Shown here: piece by piece, positions 16,327 through 25,903 of the stretch | How positions within the stretch are numbered: the stretch's first letter is position 1 | Layout: each line of letters starts with the position of its first letter | From: Pseudophaeobacter sp. EL27 | Lineage (GTDB): Bacteria; Pseudomonadota; Alphaproteobacteria; Rhodobacterales; Rhodobacteraceae | Direction of reading: 5' to 3' | NCBI RefSeq assembly: GCF_900313025.1 | Contig: NZ_OMPQ01000011.1 | Coordinates: 372,001-436,000, forward strand | Length of the DNA: 64,000 bases | Notes under the pieces: generated by a model | Told to the model about the DNA's origin: nothing | Database searches by the model: none | What the model saw: only the letters and a program-made list of their open reading frames with translations | Translations under genes and position numbers: made by a program

Positions 16327-16591
16327 TGGCCTTCCTTTGTTGCAGGCCTTCGGGACCAAAGACGGACATCACATTGAGCAGGGTCCAGCCGGAAGAGGCG
16401 ATTCGGGACTGAATTTCCCCCTGCGCGGCGGCCTTGTTGCAGGCGCCCCGGATCTGGATCACCCCGTAATGCAATTTCAGCGGGTTGTTCTGCTTGGCCT
16501 TGTAATCAGCATAGCAATCGGCGGCCTGTGCAGGCGCCGTGGCGGCCAGCAGGGCGGCGCATATCAGCGGTATGGCAAGGATGTGTTTCAT
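16298..16591 (-). CDS. Small secreted protein of unknown function
   Basis: The 97 residues start with a clear Sec signal peptide (MKHILAIPLICAALLAATAP, cleavage near AQAA/DCY). The mature part of about 75 residues has two cysteines (in ADCYADY and RGACNKA), which could form a periplasmic disulphide. No family is recognised. ATG 16591 was chosen because it places the signal peptide at the N-terminus. The 3' end overlaps the membrane-regulator gene by 29 bp in a different frame, so the two are translationally linked. The protein may be a periplasmic partner of that regulator; this is inference only. Confidence 0.6.
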   Translation of the reverse strand: MKHILAIPLICAALLAATAPAQAADCYADYKAKQNNPLKLHYGVIQIRGACNKAAAQGEIQSRIASSGWTLLNVMSVFGPEGLQQRKANAGPYYLRF

Positions 16592-16807
16592 AACTTCACC
16601 CTGCGCTGAAACCCGGGTGAAATTCAATAACAACAGCCATTTGGGCCGATGGTTATTCGATATCAATGCGCTGTTATTGCCTGTCTGAGCGCTGTTGGCG
16701 GATTGTGAGGGCACAGATTTTGAGCCCGCCTATATCACTGAACAAGCGCGGGTCTGCTGCCTCTCCAGGCGGCGTCACCAGACAGAACATGAAGAGGAAA
16801 CGATCCG

Positions 16808-17290
16808 ATGACCCAGAGCACCCAACCCAAACAGCACCGTAAATTCATTGCTATCATTCTGGCCGCAGCACTGGCCATCACAGGTGCCTCCTCTGGGCCC
16901 GCACAAGCCGGGGAGGACTTTGGCAAGGTGGTGGCAGGACTGGCCGTTCTGGGGATCCTTGGCGCGGCGCTGCATAACCATAACACCCGGGATCGCCGCC
17001 ACTCGCGGGAGGTGGTGACCCGGCCACATCGTCCAACCCCAGGCCCGCAGCCGCGTCCGCTGCCGCCGCGCTTTGGTCGCTATGATCTGCCCGCACAATG
17101 CGTGAAGTACTTCCCCAACTTCCGAAATGGTCGAAATCTGGTGGCGCGTGGCTGCTTGAAACGCAATTACAACCACACACGCTCGCTGCCGCAGGCCTGC
17201 AAAGTCACATTTTGGAATGGCCATAAAAACCGCACGGCTTACAAGCCACGCTGCCTGAACAATCATGGCTATCGCATGGTCAATCGCTAA
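16808..17290 (+). CDS. Secreted hypothetical protein, basic and proline-rich
   Basis: The 160-residue protein begins with a basic n-region and hydrophobic core (FIAIILAAALAITGASS) ending near AQA/GED, so it is exported. A second hydrophobic stretch (VVAGLAVLGILGAAL) follows and may anchor it. After a basic, proline-rich linker, the C-terminal half has four cysteines (QCVKY, RGCLK, QACKV, PRCLN) and many basic and aromatic residues. No enzyme motif is visible. GAGGAAACG lies ahead of the ATG. It is divergent from the secreted-protein/regulator pair and is followed by a terminator. Confidence 0.6.
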   Translation: MTQSTQPKQHRKFIAIILAAALAITGASSGPAQAGEDFGKVVAGLAVLGILGAALHNHNTRDRRHSREVVTRPHRPTPGPQPRPLPPRFGRYDLPAQCVKYFPNFRNGRNLVARGCLKRNYNHTRSLPQACKVTFWNGHKNRTAYKPRCLNNHGYRMVNR

Positions 17291-17338
17291 GGGGCTCTGC
17301 TCAATACGTGACCCAAGCGCAACATATCGAGCAGACTT

Positions 17339-17366
17339 GAGGGGGCCCTGGCCCCCTTCTTTTTGT
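17339..17366 (+). terminator. Intrinsic terminator before rnhB
   Basis: GGGGGC and GCCCCC pair around CCTG, followed by TTCTTTTT. It lies about 50 bp after the secreted-protein gene. Confidence 0.8.
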
Positions 17367-17432
17367 GCCTGACACAGGTCGAATTGTATCTGGGCGCTTG
17401 CAAGTTCGGCAGGATTTGGGTCTGACAGAGCC

Positions 17433-18050
17433 ATGGAACAGCCAGATAACAGCCTAGAGATCGCCGCCCATGCCAAGGGCTATTTGAGGATTGCCGGAGT
17501 CGATGAGGTGGGGCGCGGCCCCCTGGCCGGACCAGTGACGGCGGCAGCCGTTGTACTGGACATGGCAGACCTGCCTGAGGGGCTGAATGACTCCAAAAAG
17601 CTGAGCCCCAAGAAACGCGCTGCCCTGGCCACAGAGATTTGGGATCGGGCCGAGGTTTCCTTGGCAGAGGCAAGCGTCGAAGAGATTGATTCCATTAATA
17701 TACTCCGTGCCTCACATCTGGCGATGGAGCGCGCGGTGGCGGCGCTGAACCCACCCCCGGACTACCTGCTGATCGACGGCAACCTGATCCCCCGGGACCT
17801 CACGATCAAAGCCGAAGCGGTGGTCAAAGGAGACGGCAAATCAGTCTCGATTGCAGCGGCCTCGATCGTGGCAAAAGAGGCGCGCGATAATCTCATGGTG
17901 GATTTGGCGCAACAGTTTCCAGGATATGGATGGGAGAAGAACGCCGGATATCCCTCAAAGCAACACCGTGAGGCGCTTGTCGAATTGGGGGTGACACCAC
18001 ATCATCGGCGCTCATTTAAGCCGGTACACAAGATATTGTATCAAGAGTGA
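17433..18050 (+). CDS. rnhB: Ribonuclease HII
   Basis: RNase HII cuts the RNA strand of RNA-DNA hybrids and single ribonucleotides in DNA. The 205 residues carry the family signature GVDEVGRGPLAGPV, with metal ligands D24 and E25. The substrate-recognition stretch DSKKLSPKKR and the later aspartate in YLLIDGN complete the active site, and the sequence ends with the conserved HHRRSFKPV segment. The length is normal. It lies just upstream of ccrM on the same strand with a 111-bp gap that seems to hold the ccrM promoter. Confidence 0.96.
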   Translation: MEQPDNSLEIAAHAKGYLRIAGVDEVGRGPLAGPVTAAAVVLDMADLPEGLNDSKKLSPKKRAALATEIWDRAEVSLAEASVEEIDSINILRASHLAMERAVAALNPPPDYLLIDGNLIPRDLTIKAEAVVKGDGKSVSIAAASIVAKEARDNLMVDLAQQFPGYGWEKNAGYPSKQHREALVELGVTPHHRRSFKPVHKILYQE

Positions 18051-18065
18051 ACCGCAGGGCTCTGA

Positions 18066-19265
<1,200 letters not shown>

Positions 19266-19359
19266 GCGCTGCTGTTCTCAAAACCACCAAAGTTAACTGA
19301 CGGTCCCCGTGCCTGTGTCACTGACGTGACGCAGCTCGAAACACGGAGACCGCACCTTG

Positions 19360-19384
19360 CCCCGCCAATATGGCGGGGTTTTTT
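19360..19384 (+). terminator. Intrinsic terminator of ccrM
   Basis: CCCCGCCA and TGGCGGGG pair around ATA and are followed directly by six T residues. Confidence 0.95.
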
Positions 19385-19459
19385 CGTATTTTGGCAGGCT
19401 TGGGGGATGTATGCTGCAGAGAGACTGCCTATCTAGGGCGCAGCAATAGGGACTGCTTG

Positions 19460-20848
19460 ATGACTGACACCGCTTTGATTTCGTCCAAGCCCAAACTCGA
19501 CAGATATTTCCCGGACCCGGCAGAGGCTCAGGCTGCTGAATCGCAATATGTTCTGGATGCGCTGGAAATTCACAAACGTCAGGGGCTGGAATTGGCAGTC
19601 AAGGCGCGCTGGATTGCCATGTCAATCTTTGCGGTCTTTTTGTTGATCGTGCACCCTCAGTTTGAGGTCGCATATTACATCGGCATCATGGCCCTCATCT
19701 GCCTGAATGGCTGGTTCATTCAGCGCGTTGGGCGGGTTGGCCGGTCCCGCATGGAGCTACTGCTGATATTCATCGATTTGTTTTTGATGACGCTGGGCAT
19801 GGTTGGCCCCAATCCCTTGAGCCTCGATGCCATGCCAATGGCGATGCAGTATCGGTTCGACAACTTCATTTACTTCTTTGTGATTCTGGCGGCCGGCACC
19901 ATGGCCTATTCCTGGCGCACAGTGATTGCTATCGGTGTCTGGACGCTGGGGATGTGGATGGTGGGGCTTGGGCTCTCCATGTGGTTCTCAACCCCGATGG
20001 TGGGGGTCTCCGAGGCTGCAGCGGCTGCTTTTGGAGCTGATTCCGATCTATTCAAGTTCCTGGATCCCAATGACTTCATGCTGTCGCTCAGGGTGCAGGA
20101 GGTCATCGTCTTCTTGATCGTGGCGATCACCCTGGGGGTCTCGGTGCGCCGGACCAATACACTGCTGCTGAACAATGCCGGGCTGGAGCGGGAACGCGCC
20201 AACCTGTCTCGGTATTTCTCGCCCAATGTTGTTGACCAGCTATCGCAGAACGATGAACCGCTGAAACAGGTGAAGATCCAGAATGTTGCGGTTCTGTTTA
20301 TCGATATCATCGGCTTTACCCGACTCGCGGCGGGTCATGACCCGCACCATGTCATTACCCTGCTGCGCGGTTTTCATGGCCGGATGGAGCGCGAGGTCTT
20401 TCGTCATAACGGCACGCTCGACAAATATCTTGGCGACGGGCTGATGGCGACTTTTGGCACCCCTTCGGCCGGAGAGCGTGACGCCAGCAATGCGCTGGAA
20501 TGTGCCCTGGCGATGCAGGACTCCCTGGCGATCTGGAATCGGGAGCGCCGTCGCTTGGGAGAGCCGGAAATCCTGGCCGGGATCGGCATTCATTACGGTG
20601 AGACCCTGTTGGGAGACATCGGTGCCAACCGCTTGGAATACGCGGTGATTGGCACAGCGGTGAATGTAGCCGCGCGGTTGGAAGAGATGACCCGGCGGCT
20701 CAAGACACCCATTGTGATGAGCGATGATCTGCGCCTGCAAGCTGAGCTGGAGCAACCCGGCTCTGATTTGGGCAAAGGGTTTGAGAGCCACCCGGAGCAA
20801 GAAGTGCGCGGGTTGGATGACCCGATGGCGGTCTGGGCAAAGCGGTGA
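19460..20848 (+). CDS. Membrane class III adenylate cyclase
   Basis: The 462-residue protein has about six hydrophobic helices between residues 45 and 235, then a class III cyclase domain. Its metal aspartates are D282 in LFIDIIGFT and D326 in KYLGDGLMATF. The sequence RLEYAVIGTAVNVAARLEE supplies the base-binding and N/R transition-state residues. The architecture is that of an integral-membrane cyclase with a cytosolic catalytic domain that must dimerise. ATG 19460 was chosen at the natural N-terminus. It is monocistronic, with the ccrM terminator before it and a bidirectional terminator after it. It is the second cyclase within 6 kb. Confidence 0.9.
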   Translation: MTDTALISSKPKLDRYFPDPAEAQAAESQYVLDALEIHKRQGLELAVKARWIAMSIFAVFLLIVHPQFEVAYYIGIMALICLNGWFIQRVGRVGRSRMELLLIFIDLFLMTLGMVGPNPLSLDAMPMAMQYRFDNFIYFFVILAAGTMAYSWRTVIAIGVWTLGMWMVGLGLSMWFSTPMVGVSEAAAAAFGADSDLFKFLDPNDFMLSLRVQEVIVFLIVAITLGVSVRRTNTLLLNNAGLERERANLSRYFSPNVVDQLSQNDEPLKQVKIQNVAVLFIDIIGFTRLAAGHDPHHVITLLRGFHGRMEREVFRHNGTLDKYLGDGLMATFGTPSAGERDASNALECALAMQDSLAIWNRERRRLGEPEILAGIGIHYGETLLGDIGANRLEYAVIGTAVNVAARLEEMTRRLKTPIVMSDDLRLQAELEQPGSDLGKGFESHPEQEVRGLDDPMAVWAKR

Positions 20849-21084
20849 TTCGCTTACAGCTTTAGCGGTTGTTTTATATGATGGTGTTCCTGAAGCGGTG
20901 TTGGACAGATTTTTACTGTTTGATTTCAGCTTCTTAAAAGCACATCTCTGGGTTGCGAATTTTACGTTAGAATTTTGGAAAGTCTGTACTGACAGGATGC
21001 CCCTGTTGCCGTGCAGCAAAGGAGTTTTCCGCCTCAGTGTACTCCTGAACTGCGCCTCCTTGAGGCCCTCGCCAAGGGTCTTCT

Positions 21085-21124
21085 AAAGAACACTGACCCT
21101 TGGGCCGGTCAGTGTTCTTTTTCA
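21085..21124. terminator. Bidirectional terminator between cyclase and alkB
   Basis: A perfect 14-bp stem, AAAGAACACTGACC (21085-21098) with GGTCAGTGTTCTTT (21107-21120), is flanked by A-rich and T-rich ends, so it can serve both convergent genes. The rest of the 300-bp gap shows nothing recognisable. Confidence 0.9.
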
Positions 21125-21148
21125 CTTCAGGGCAACCGACATTAAGCT

Positions 21149-22285
21149 CTAGGAGCGGGGCATCGGGGTCTTGACCTTGTTGTAGCTGCTCCAGTCGGTG
21201 ATCTCCGGGTAATACATCTGCCGCCAGCGGCGCACCTTTGGGTTCATCACCCGGCGCCACAGCGGTGGGAACATTGCCGCCACCGTCATCACCGGATAGC
21301 CATAGGGCAGCTGTGGCGCATCCGAGGTGGTATAGTTCTGCAGCAATGGAAATCGCCTATCCGGGCGGTAGTGATGGTCCGAATGCCGCTGCAGATTGAT
21401 CAGCAACCAGTTTGAGGCCTTATGGGCGGCATTCCAGGAGTGATGCGGGCGCACATGCTCGTATTTGCCCTCCCCCAGGTGCTTACGGGTCAACCCGTAG
21501 TGTTCCACATAGTTGACCAGTTCCAGCTGCCAGATGGCAACGCCCGCCTGCACCAGGAACAGCACAAATCCGGTGAAGCCCCCCAGTAAAATAGCCAGCA
21601 GAATCATACCGCCCTGCAACCCCCAGTAGCGAAAGAAGGGATTCTTCGCATGGGTCCAGGGTAGGTTTTTCTTCGCGAGCCTCTCTCGTTCGGCGCGGAA
21701 AGCAGACAGCCAGCATTGCCGCAATACACGGGGATAAAAGCGGTGAAATCCCTCGTTGTAGCGGGCGGTAACTGGATCGCGCGGGGTGCCAACGTAGCGA
21801 TGATGCACCAGCAGGTGTTCTGAGCGGAAATGCGAATAGAGCACCATGGCCAGCAAGATGTCAGCCAGATTGCGCTCTAGTCGGTTGCGCTGGTGCATCA
21901 GCTCGTGACTGTAGTTGATACCGATGGTGCCGGTGACCACACCGGTGCCAAAAAACACCCCGAATTTTTCCAGCCCCGAAAGGTGGCTGGCATCGCTGAC
22001 ATACCAGATCAGGCCAAACAGGCTGAGAAACTGGAGTGGCACCCAGGCTGTTGTCAACCAGCGATACCAGTCGAGATCTTCTTCAGGAGTTGCCGGGTCG
22101 GCGTTTTTGAGGTTGAGGCCGAGAAGGCCATCCAGCACCGCAAACAGATACCAGGTCACCAGCGGCGGCAGCAGGATGGTCCAACCGCCGAATATGGCGG
22201 CGCTCCAGATCAGTGGCAGCAACAGAAAGGAGAGCCAGAAGGGCAGGGCAGATTGCCAACGCGGCAGAATATCAGCGGCGATCAT
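21149..22285 (-). CDS. alkB: Alkane 1-monooxygenase AlkB
   Basis: AlkB hydroxylates the terminal carbon of n-alkanes in the inner membrane, using electrons from rubredoxin. The 378 residues contain the histidine motifs for the di-iron site: HELMHQR, EHLLVHHRYVGTP and LQRHSDHHYRPDR. They also contain the AlkB-specific NYVEHYGL box. Six or so hydrophobic helices are visible. ATG 22285 has GGAG 9 bases upstream; an ATG 13 codons earlier is less likely. No rubredoxin, reductase or alkane regulator is adjacent, so the electron donors must come from elsewhere. Confidence 0.93.
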   Translation of the reverse strand: MIAADILPRWQSALPFWLSFLLLPLIWSAAIFGGWTILLPPLVTWYLFAVLDGLLGLNLKNADPATPEEDLDWYRWLTTAWVPLQFLSLFGLIWYVSDASHLSGLEKFGVFFGTGVVTGTIGINYSHELMHQRNRLERNLADILLAMVLYSHFRSEHLLVHHRYVGTPRDPVTARYNEGFHRFYPRVLRQCWLSAFRAERERLAKKNLPWTHAKNPFFRYWGLQGGMILLAILLGGFTGFVLFLVQAGVAIWQLELVNYVEHYGLTRKHLGEGKYEHVRPHHSWNAAHKASNWLLINLQRHSDHHYRPDRRFPLLQNYTTSDAPQLPYGYPVMTVAAMFPPLWRRVMNPKVRRWRQMYYPEITDWSSYNKVKTPMPRS

Positions 22286-22418
22286 CGGTCGGTCTCCAAA
22301 ATCAGTGGCCCGCATCAGGGCCAATGGGATAGGGGGAGACTAGGCCTGTTCTTCCTGAAACCCAAGGGGCTGCGTGGCGATCAAAGGTGGCTGCTCTCAG
22401 CGCTCAGCCCCTAGGGTT

Positions 22419-23534
22419 TCAGTCTTGGCCCGGGTTGAAATCTGAGCCCGCCCAGAGATCAAATGCCTTGCGCATCACGGTTGGCAGATCCTGTGGTCGA
22501 AACGCATGCCGTGACAGCAGTTCCTGTCCCGGGGTGAGGTTATATCCGGCGGGTAGCTCTGCCAGTTTTACCTGCAAGATCAGGTGAAAATGGGTGAAGG
22601 TATGACGGACCTCCCCACCTAGGTCTTGCCAGTCGGCCTCAAAGGGCGCGCGCGGCACTGGGGCCTCGTTCCACTCCGATCCGGGCCAGCCCAGCATGCC
22701 GCCCAACAGGCCTTTATCGGGGCGGCGCTCCAGCAGCCAGGCGCCGTCAGCACTGCGGGCCAGATAGGTCAGACCAAGCCGGGTGGGTTTGGGCTGTTTT
22801 GGGGTCTTCTTTGGCAGCTCTGGTGCGGTTCCCGCGACGCGGGCCAGACAGGGGGCGCGCCAGGGGCAGATGCCGCAGGCGGGGTTCTTGGGGGTGCAGA
22901 TGGTTGCGCCCAGATCCATCACCGCCTGGGCATAATCCCCGGGGCGCAGTTCTGGTGTCAGGAGCCCGGCGTGATCTTTCAGCAGGGGTTTCACCGCCGG
23001 CAGCGGATCATGGATGTCATGCAGCCGCGACATGACCCGCTCCACATTGCCGTCGAGCACCGTCTCGCGCCGGTCAAAGGCGATGGAAGCCACAGCGGCC
23101 GCCGTATAGGGGCCAATGCCGGGCAGCTTCAGCAGGGCGTCGTAACTGTCGGGAAAGTCACCCTCCAGATCCTGTGCGACTACACGGGCGCATTTCAGCA
23201 GATTGCGGGCGCGGGCGTAATAGCCCAACCCGGCCCATTCGGCCATCACCTGGGCATCCTCGGCAGCGGCCAGATCCAACACGCTTGGCCAGCGCTGGGT
23301 GAAGCGTTGGAAATAGTCCGTCACGGCGGCAACCGTGGTCTGTTGCAGCATGACCTCGCTGAGCCAGACCCGATAGGGGTCGGGGCGCTGTCCGCGGGCG
23401 CGATCCGCCGGAGAGACTCGCCAGGGCATGGTGCGGGCATTGCGGTCGTACCAGCTGAGCAGCTGCTGGTTCAGTGCCGTCTCATCCGCTGCGGTTTTTG
23501 AACCGGGGTTCGAGGATCTGTCCAAATCACGCAT
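22419..23534 (-). CDS. mutY: A/G-specific adenine glycosylase MutY
   Basis: MutY removes adenine mispaired with 8-oxoguanine. The 371 residues include the catalytic glutamate E60 in SEVMLQQTTV, the helix-hairpin-helix LPGIGPYTAAAV, and the catalytic aspartate in VLDGNVERVMSR. The 4Fe-4S cysteines run from ICTPKNPACGICPWRAPC. A C-terminal NUDIX-like domain, which reads 8-oxoG, occupies about residues 235-360. It is divergent from the DUF721 gene, with a 84-bp promoter region between them. Confidence 0.96.
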   Translation of the reverse strand: MRDLDRSSNPGSKTAADETALNQQLLSWYDRNARTMPWRVSPADRARGQRPDPYRVWLSEVMLQQTTVAAVTDYFQRFTQRWPSVLDLAAAEDAQVMAEWAGLGYYARARNLLKCARVVAQDLEGDFPDSYDALLKLPGIGPYTAAAVASIAFDRRETVLDGNVERVMSRLHDIHDPLPAVKPLLKDHAGLLTPELRPGDYAQAVMDLGATICTPKNPACGICPWRAPCLARVAGTAPELPKKTPKQPKPTRLGLTYLARSADGAWLLERRPDKGLLGGMLGWPGSEWNEAPVPRAPFEADWQDLGGEVRHTFTHFHLILQVKLAELPAGYNLTPGQELLSRHAFRPQDLPTVMRKAFDLWAGSDFNPGQD

Positions 23535-23618
23535 TCTTTACCCCTTGGTGTCGTTGTTTTGATGACCACGCTACGTGCCCCCTTTACAATAGGGGGAGCA
23601 GTCAAGCAAAACCAGATT

Positions 23619-24146
23619 ATGGCATTCAGGCGCAGCACCACACGCGGGTTCTCCCGCACTTCCCGGCTCCTGTCGGATCAGATCCGCAAGGCGGGCGAAA
23701 GCCGTGGCTTTGCGGTGTCGCGGCTGCTCACCCATTGGGAAGAGATCGCCGGCTCTGACATTGCGGCGATCGCACGTCCGGTCAAGGTTGGCTATGGCCG
23801 CAGTTCCTTTGGTGCCACGCTGACGGTGCTGACCAATGGCGCCAATGCGCCAATGCTGGAGATGCAAAAGGAACGGCTGCGGGAAAAGGTGAACGCCGTC
23901 TACGGCTACAATGCCATTTCCAAGGTTTGGATCACCCAGACTGCTCCCACCGGGTTTTCCGATGGCCAGGTAGAATTCAAACACGCCCCCAAGGTGCAAA
24001 AGCTCGCCCCGGTTGATCCGCAGGATCAGGCAGAGGCGGCTCAGGCTGCCGAAGGGGTCGAAAACGAAGATCTGCGCGCCGCGCTTGAACGGCTGGGGCG
24101 CAATGTGCTGACAAAGAAGAAAACGCAAAGAAAGAGGTATAAATGA
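23619..24146 (+). CDS. DUF721 (DciA-like) protein
   Basis: The 175-residue protein carries a DUF721 domain in about residues 10-115, with the conserved WEEIAG segment near residue 44 and a KH-like core ending in LREKVNAVYGYNAI. Related DciA proteins help load the replicative helicase in bacteria lacking DnaC. Whether this alphaproteobacterial member does so is not shown by the sequence. The C-terminal 60 residues are acidic and then strongly basic (KKKTQRKRYK). It overlaps the downstream DsbA-like gene by 4 bp. Confidence 0.8.
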   Translation: MAFRRSTTRGFSRTSRLLSDQIRKAGESRGFAVSRLLTHWEEIAGSDIAAIARPVKVGYGRSSFGATLTVLTNGANAPMLEMQKERLREKVNAVYGYNAISKVWITQTAPTGFSDGQVEFKHAPKVQKLAPVDPQDQAEAAQAAEGVENEDLRAALERLGRNVLTKKKTQRKRYK

Positions 24147-24814
24147 CCCGTCTTATGTCTGGTGTTTTTGCTGCGGTGGCGCTTGCTGCCGGGGCCTATG
24201 CGGTCAGTGGCTACAACAGCCAAACCCGCCTGCCCGATCTGTCCCTGGTTGGGGCCGCCTCTGCGCAGGAGGCCGAGGTGGACACCTCGACCATCGCGGA
24301 GATGGTGATCGGAGCCGAAGACGCGCCTGTCACCCTGATCGAATACGCCTCCTATACCTGTGTGCACTGCGCCAATTTCCACAAAGGCGTCTATCCGCAG
24401 CTCAAGGAAAACTACATCGACACTGGCAAGGTCAAACTGATCTACCGCGAGGTCTATTTTGATCGCTACGGTCTCTGGGCCTCGATGATTGCGCGCTGCG
24501 GCGGGTCCGAGAAGTTCTTTGGCATCAGCGATCTGATCTACAAAGGCCAGTCTGACTGGACCCGTGCTGGTGGCGCATCCGAGGTCATTGACGCGCTGCG
24601 CAAAATTGGCGGTATTGCCGGTTTGGATAAAGACACGGTTGAGGCCTGCCTGCAGGATGGCACCAAGGCGCAGACCCTGGTCTCCTGGTATCAGGAAAAC
24701 GCGACAGCGGATGGCGTTGAATCAACCCCCTCCTTTGTCCTGAATGGAACCAAGGTCGCCAATCAGTCCTATGAGCAATTCAAGGCCCTGATCGACGCTG
24801 AGCTGGACGGCTAA
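24143..24814 (+). CDS. DsbA-family thiol:disulphide oxidoreductase
   Basis: This 223-residue exported protein has an N-terminal hydrophobic signal and a thioredoxin fold with an alpha-helical insertion. The active site is C73-V-H-C76, and the cis-proline loop reads STPSFVLNG. It resembles the DsbA/ScsC-like group that forms or repairs disulphides in periplasmic proteins. Its start overlaps the DUF721 stop (ATGA), so the two are co-translated, although no functional link is obvious. A strong terminator follows. Confidence 0.9.
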   Translation: MTRLMSGVFAAVALAAGAYAVSGYNSQTRLPDLSLVGAASAQEAEVDTSTIAEMVIGAEDAPVTLIEYASYTCVHCANFHKGVYPQLKENYIDTGKVKLIYREVYFDRYGLWASMIARCGGSEKFFGISDLIYKGQSDWTRAGGASEVIDALRKIGGIAGLDKDTVEACLQDGTKAQTLVSWYQENATADGVESTPSFVLNGTKVANQSYEQFKALIDAELDG

Positions 24815-24840
24815 ATCGCCCCAGCCAGAGTGACTATGCC

Positions 24841-24872
24841 AAAGCCCGGGGGAAACCTCGGGCTTTGTTTTT
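24841..24872 (+). terminator. Intrinsic terminator after the DsbA-like gene
   Basis: AAAGCCCGGGG pairs with CCTCGGGCTTT with one G-U, followed by GTTTTTT. Confidence 0.9.
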
Positions 24873-24904
24873 TGGCGATCCATGCAACCGCGCTGGGCAG
24901 TTGG

Positions 24905-25903
24905 TTAGGGCGCCGGGGCACGTGCCTTGAGCAGGTCGGTTAGCGCCTGATCTTCGGGGATCTGCAAACGCACGGGCAGGGTGATCACCTTGTGACGGAA
25001 ACTCGCAGGCAGGCGCACGGCGTCCTTTTCGGTGGTGACCAGCTGCGCGCCCCGCATCTTGGAATCCGCCTCCAGCCGGGTCATTAGCGCGGTGGAGAGC
25101 GGCTGGTGATCGTCCAGAGCCTCGGCGTGCAGGATCCTGGCCCCCAGGCCGCGCAGGGTATCAAAGAATTTTTGCGGATGGCCTATGCCGGCAAAGGCCA
25201 GCACTGGCGTGTCTTTCCAGGGCATTCCCGTTTGCAGCGGTTCCAGCGCGGCCTGAACATGCGGCAGGCCCTGCAGGTCGCGGCCCCATTGTTTGGCAAA
25301 GCCGTCCTGTGCCGCCTTACCCCCAATGGACAGCACCAGATCCGCACGGCGCAGACCTGGCGCCACGGGTTCACGCAGGGGGCCGGCCGGCAGGCAGCTG
25401 CCATTGCCAAACCCACGGGCGGCATCCACCACCACAAGCGACAGATCCTTGGTCACGCTGGGGTTTTGAAACCCGTCATCCAGCACAATGACGGTGGCGC
25501 CTGCCGCTTCGGCGGCCTTGGTGCCAGCGGCGCGGTCACGGGAGACCCAGACCCCGCCAAAGGCGGCCAGCAACAGCGGCTCGTCACCACAATCCTGAGC
25601 GCGGTGTTTGCCGGGGTTCACGGCCACTGGTCCCTGCAATGTGCCACCATAACCGCGCGTGACAACATGGGGGTCATGGCCCATGGCGCGTAGTGTTTCG
25701 AGCAACCAGATCACGGTTGGGGTTTTGCCGGTGCCCCCGGCATTGAGGTTGCCAACACAAATCACCGGCACCTTGGCCTGATACCCGGCGGCGCGCAGCC
25801 GTCTGGCGGTGGCAGCGGCATAGATCCAGCCCAAAGGTGCAAGCACCAGGCGGCGCAGATCAAAGCGCTGCGGCGGTTTGTTCCAAAACTCAGGAGGTCG
25901 CAT
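24905..25903 (-). CDS. lpxK: Tetraacyldisaccharide 4'-kinase
   Basis: LpxK phosphorylates the lipid A disaccharide at the 4' position on the inner membrane. The 332 residues show the family start (an N-terminal hydrophobic helix), the ATP-binding loop [13 protein letters not shown], the VTRGYGG segment, and the catalytic region [12 protein letters not shown]. The length is normal. The gene overlaps the 3' end of the Kdo-transferase-like gene by 14 bp and is the last gene of a run pmbA-cysQ-waaA-like-lpxK with overlaps or small gaps. It fits an outer-membrane biogenesis cluster. Confidence 0.95.
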   Translation of the reverse strand: MRPPEFWNKPPQRFDLRRLVLAPLGWIYAAATARRLRAAGYQAKVPVICVGNLNAGGTGKTPTVIWLLETLRAMGHDPHVVTRGYGGTLQGPVAVNPGKHRAQDCGDEPLLLAAFGGVWVSRDRAAGTKAAEAAGATVIVLDDGFQNPSVTKDLSLVVVDAARGFGNGSCLPAGPLREPVAPGLRRADLVLSIGGKAAQDGFAKQWGRDLQGLPHVQAALEPLQTGMPWKDTPVLAFAGIGHPQKFFDTLRGLGARILHAEALDDHQPLSTALMTRLEADSKMRGAQLVTTEKDAVRLPASFRHKVITLPVRLQIPEDQALTDLLKARAPAP

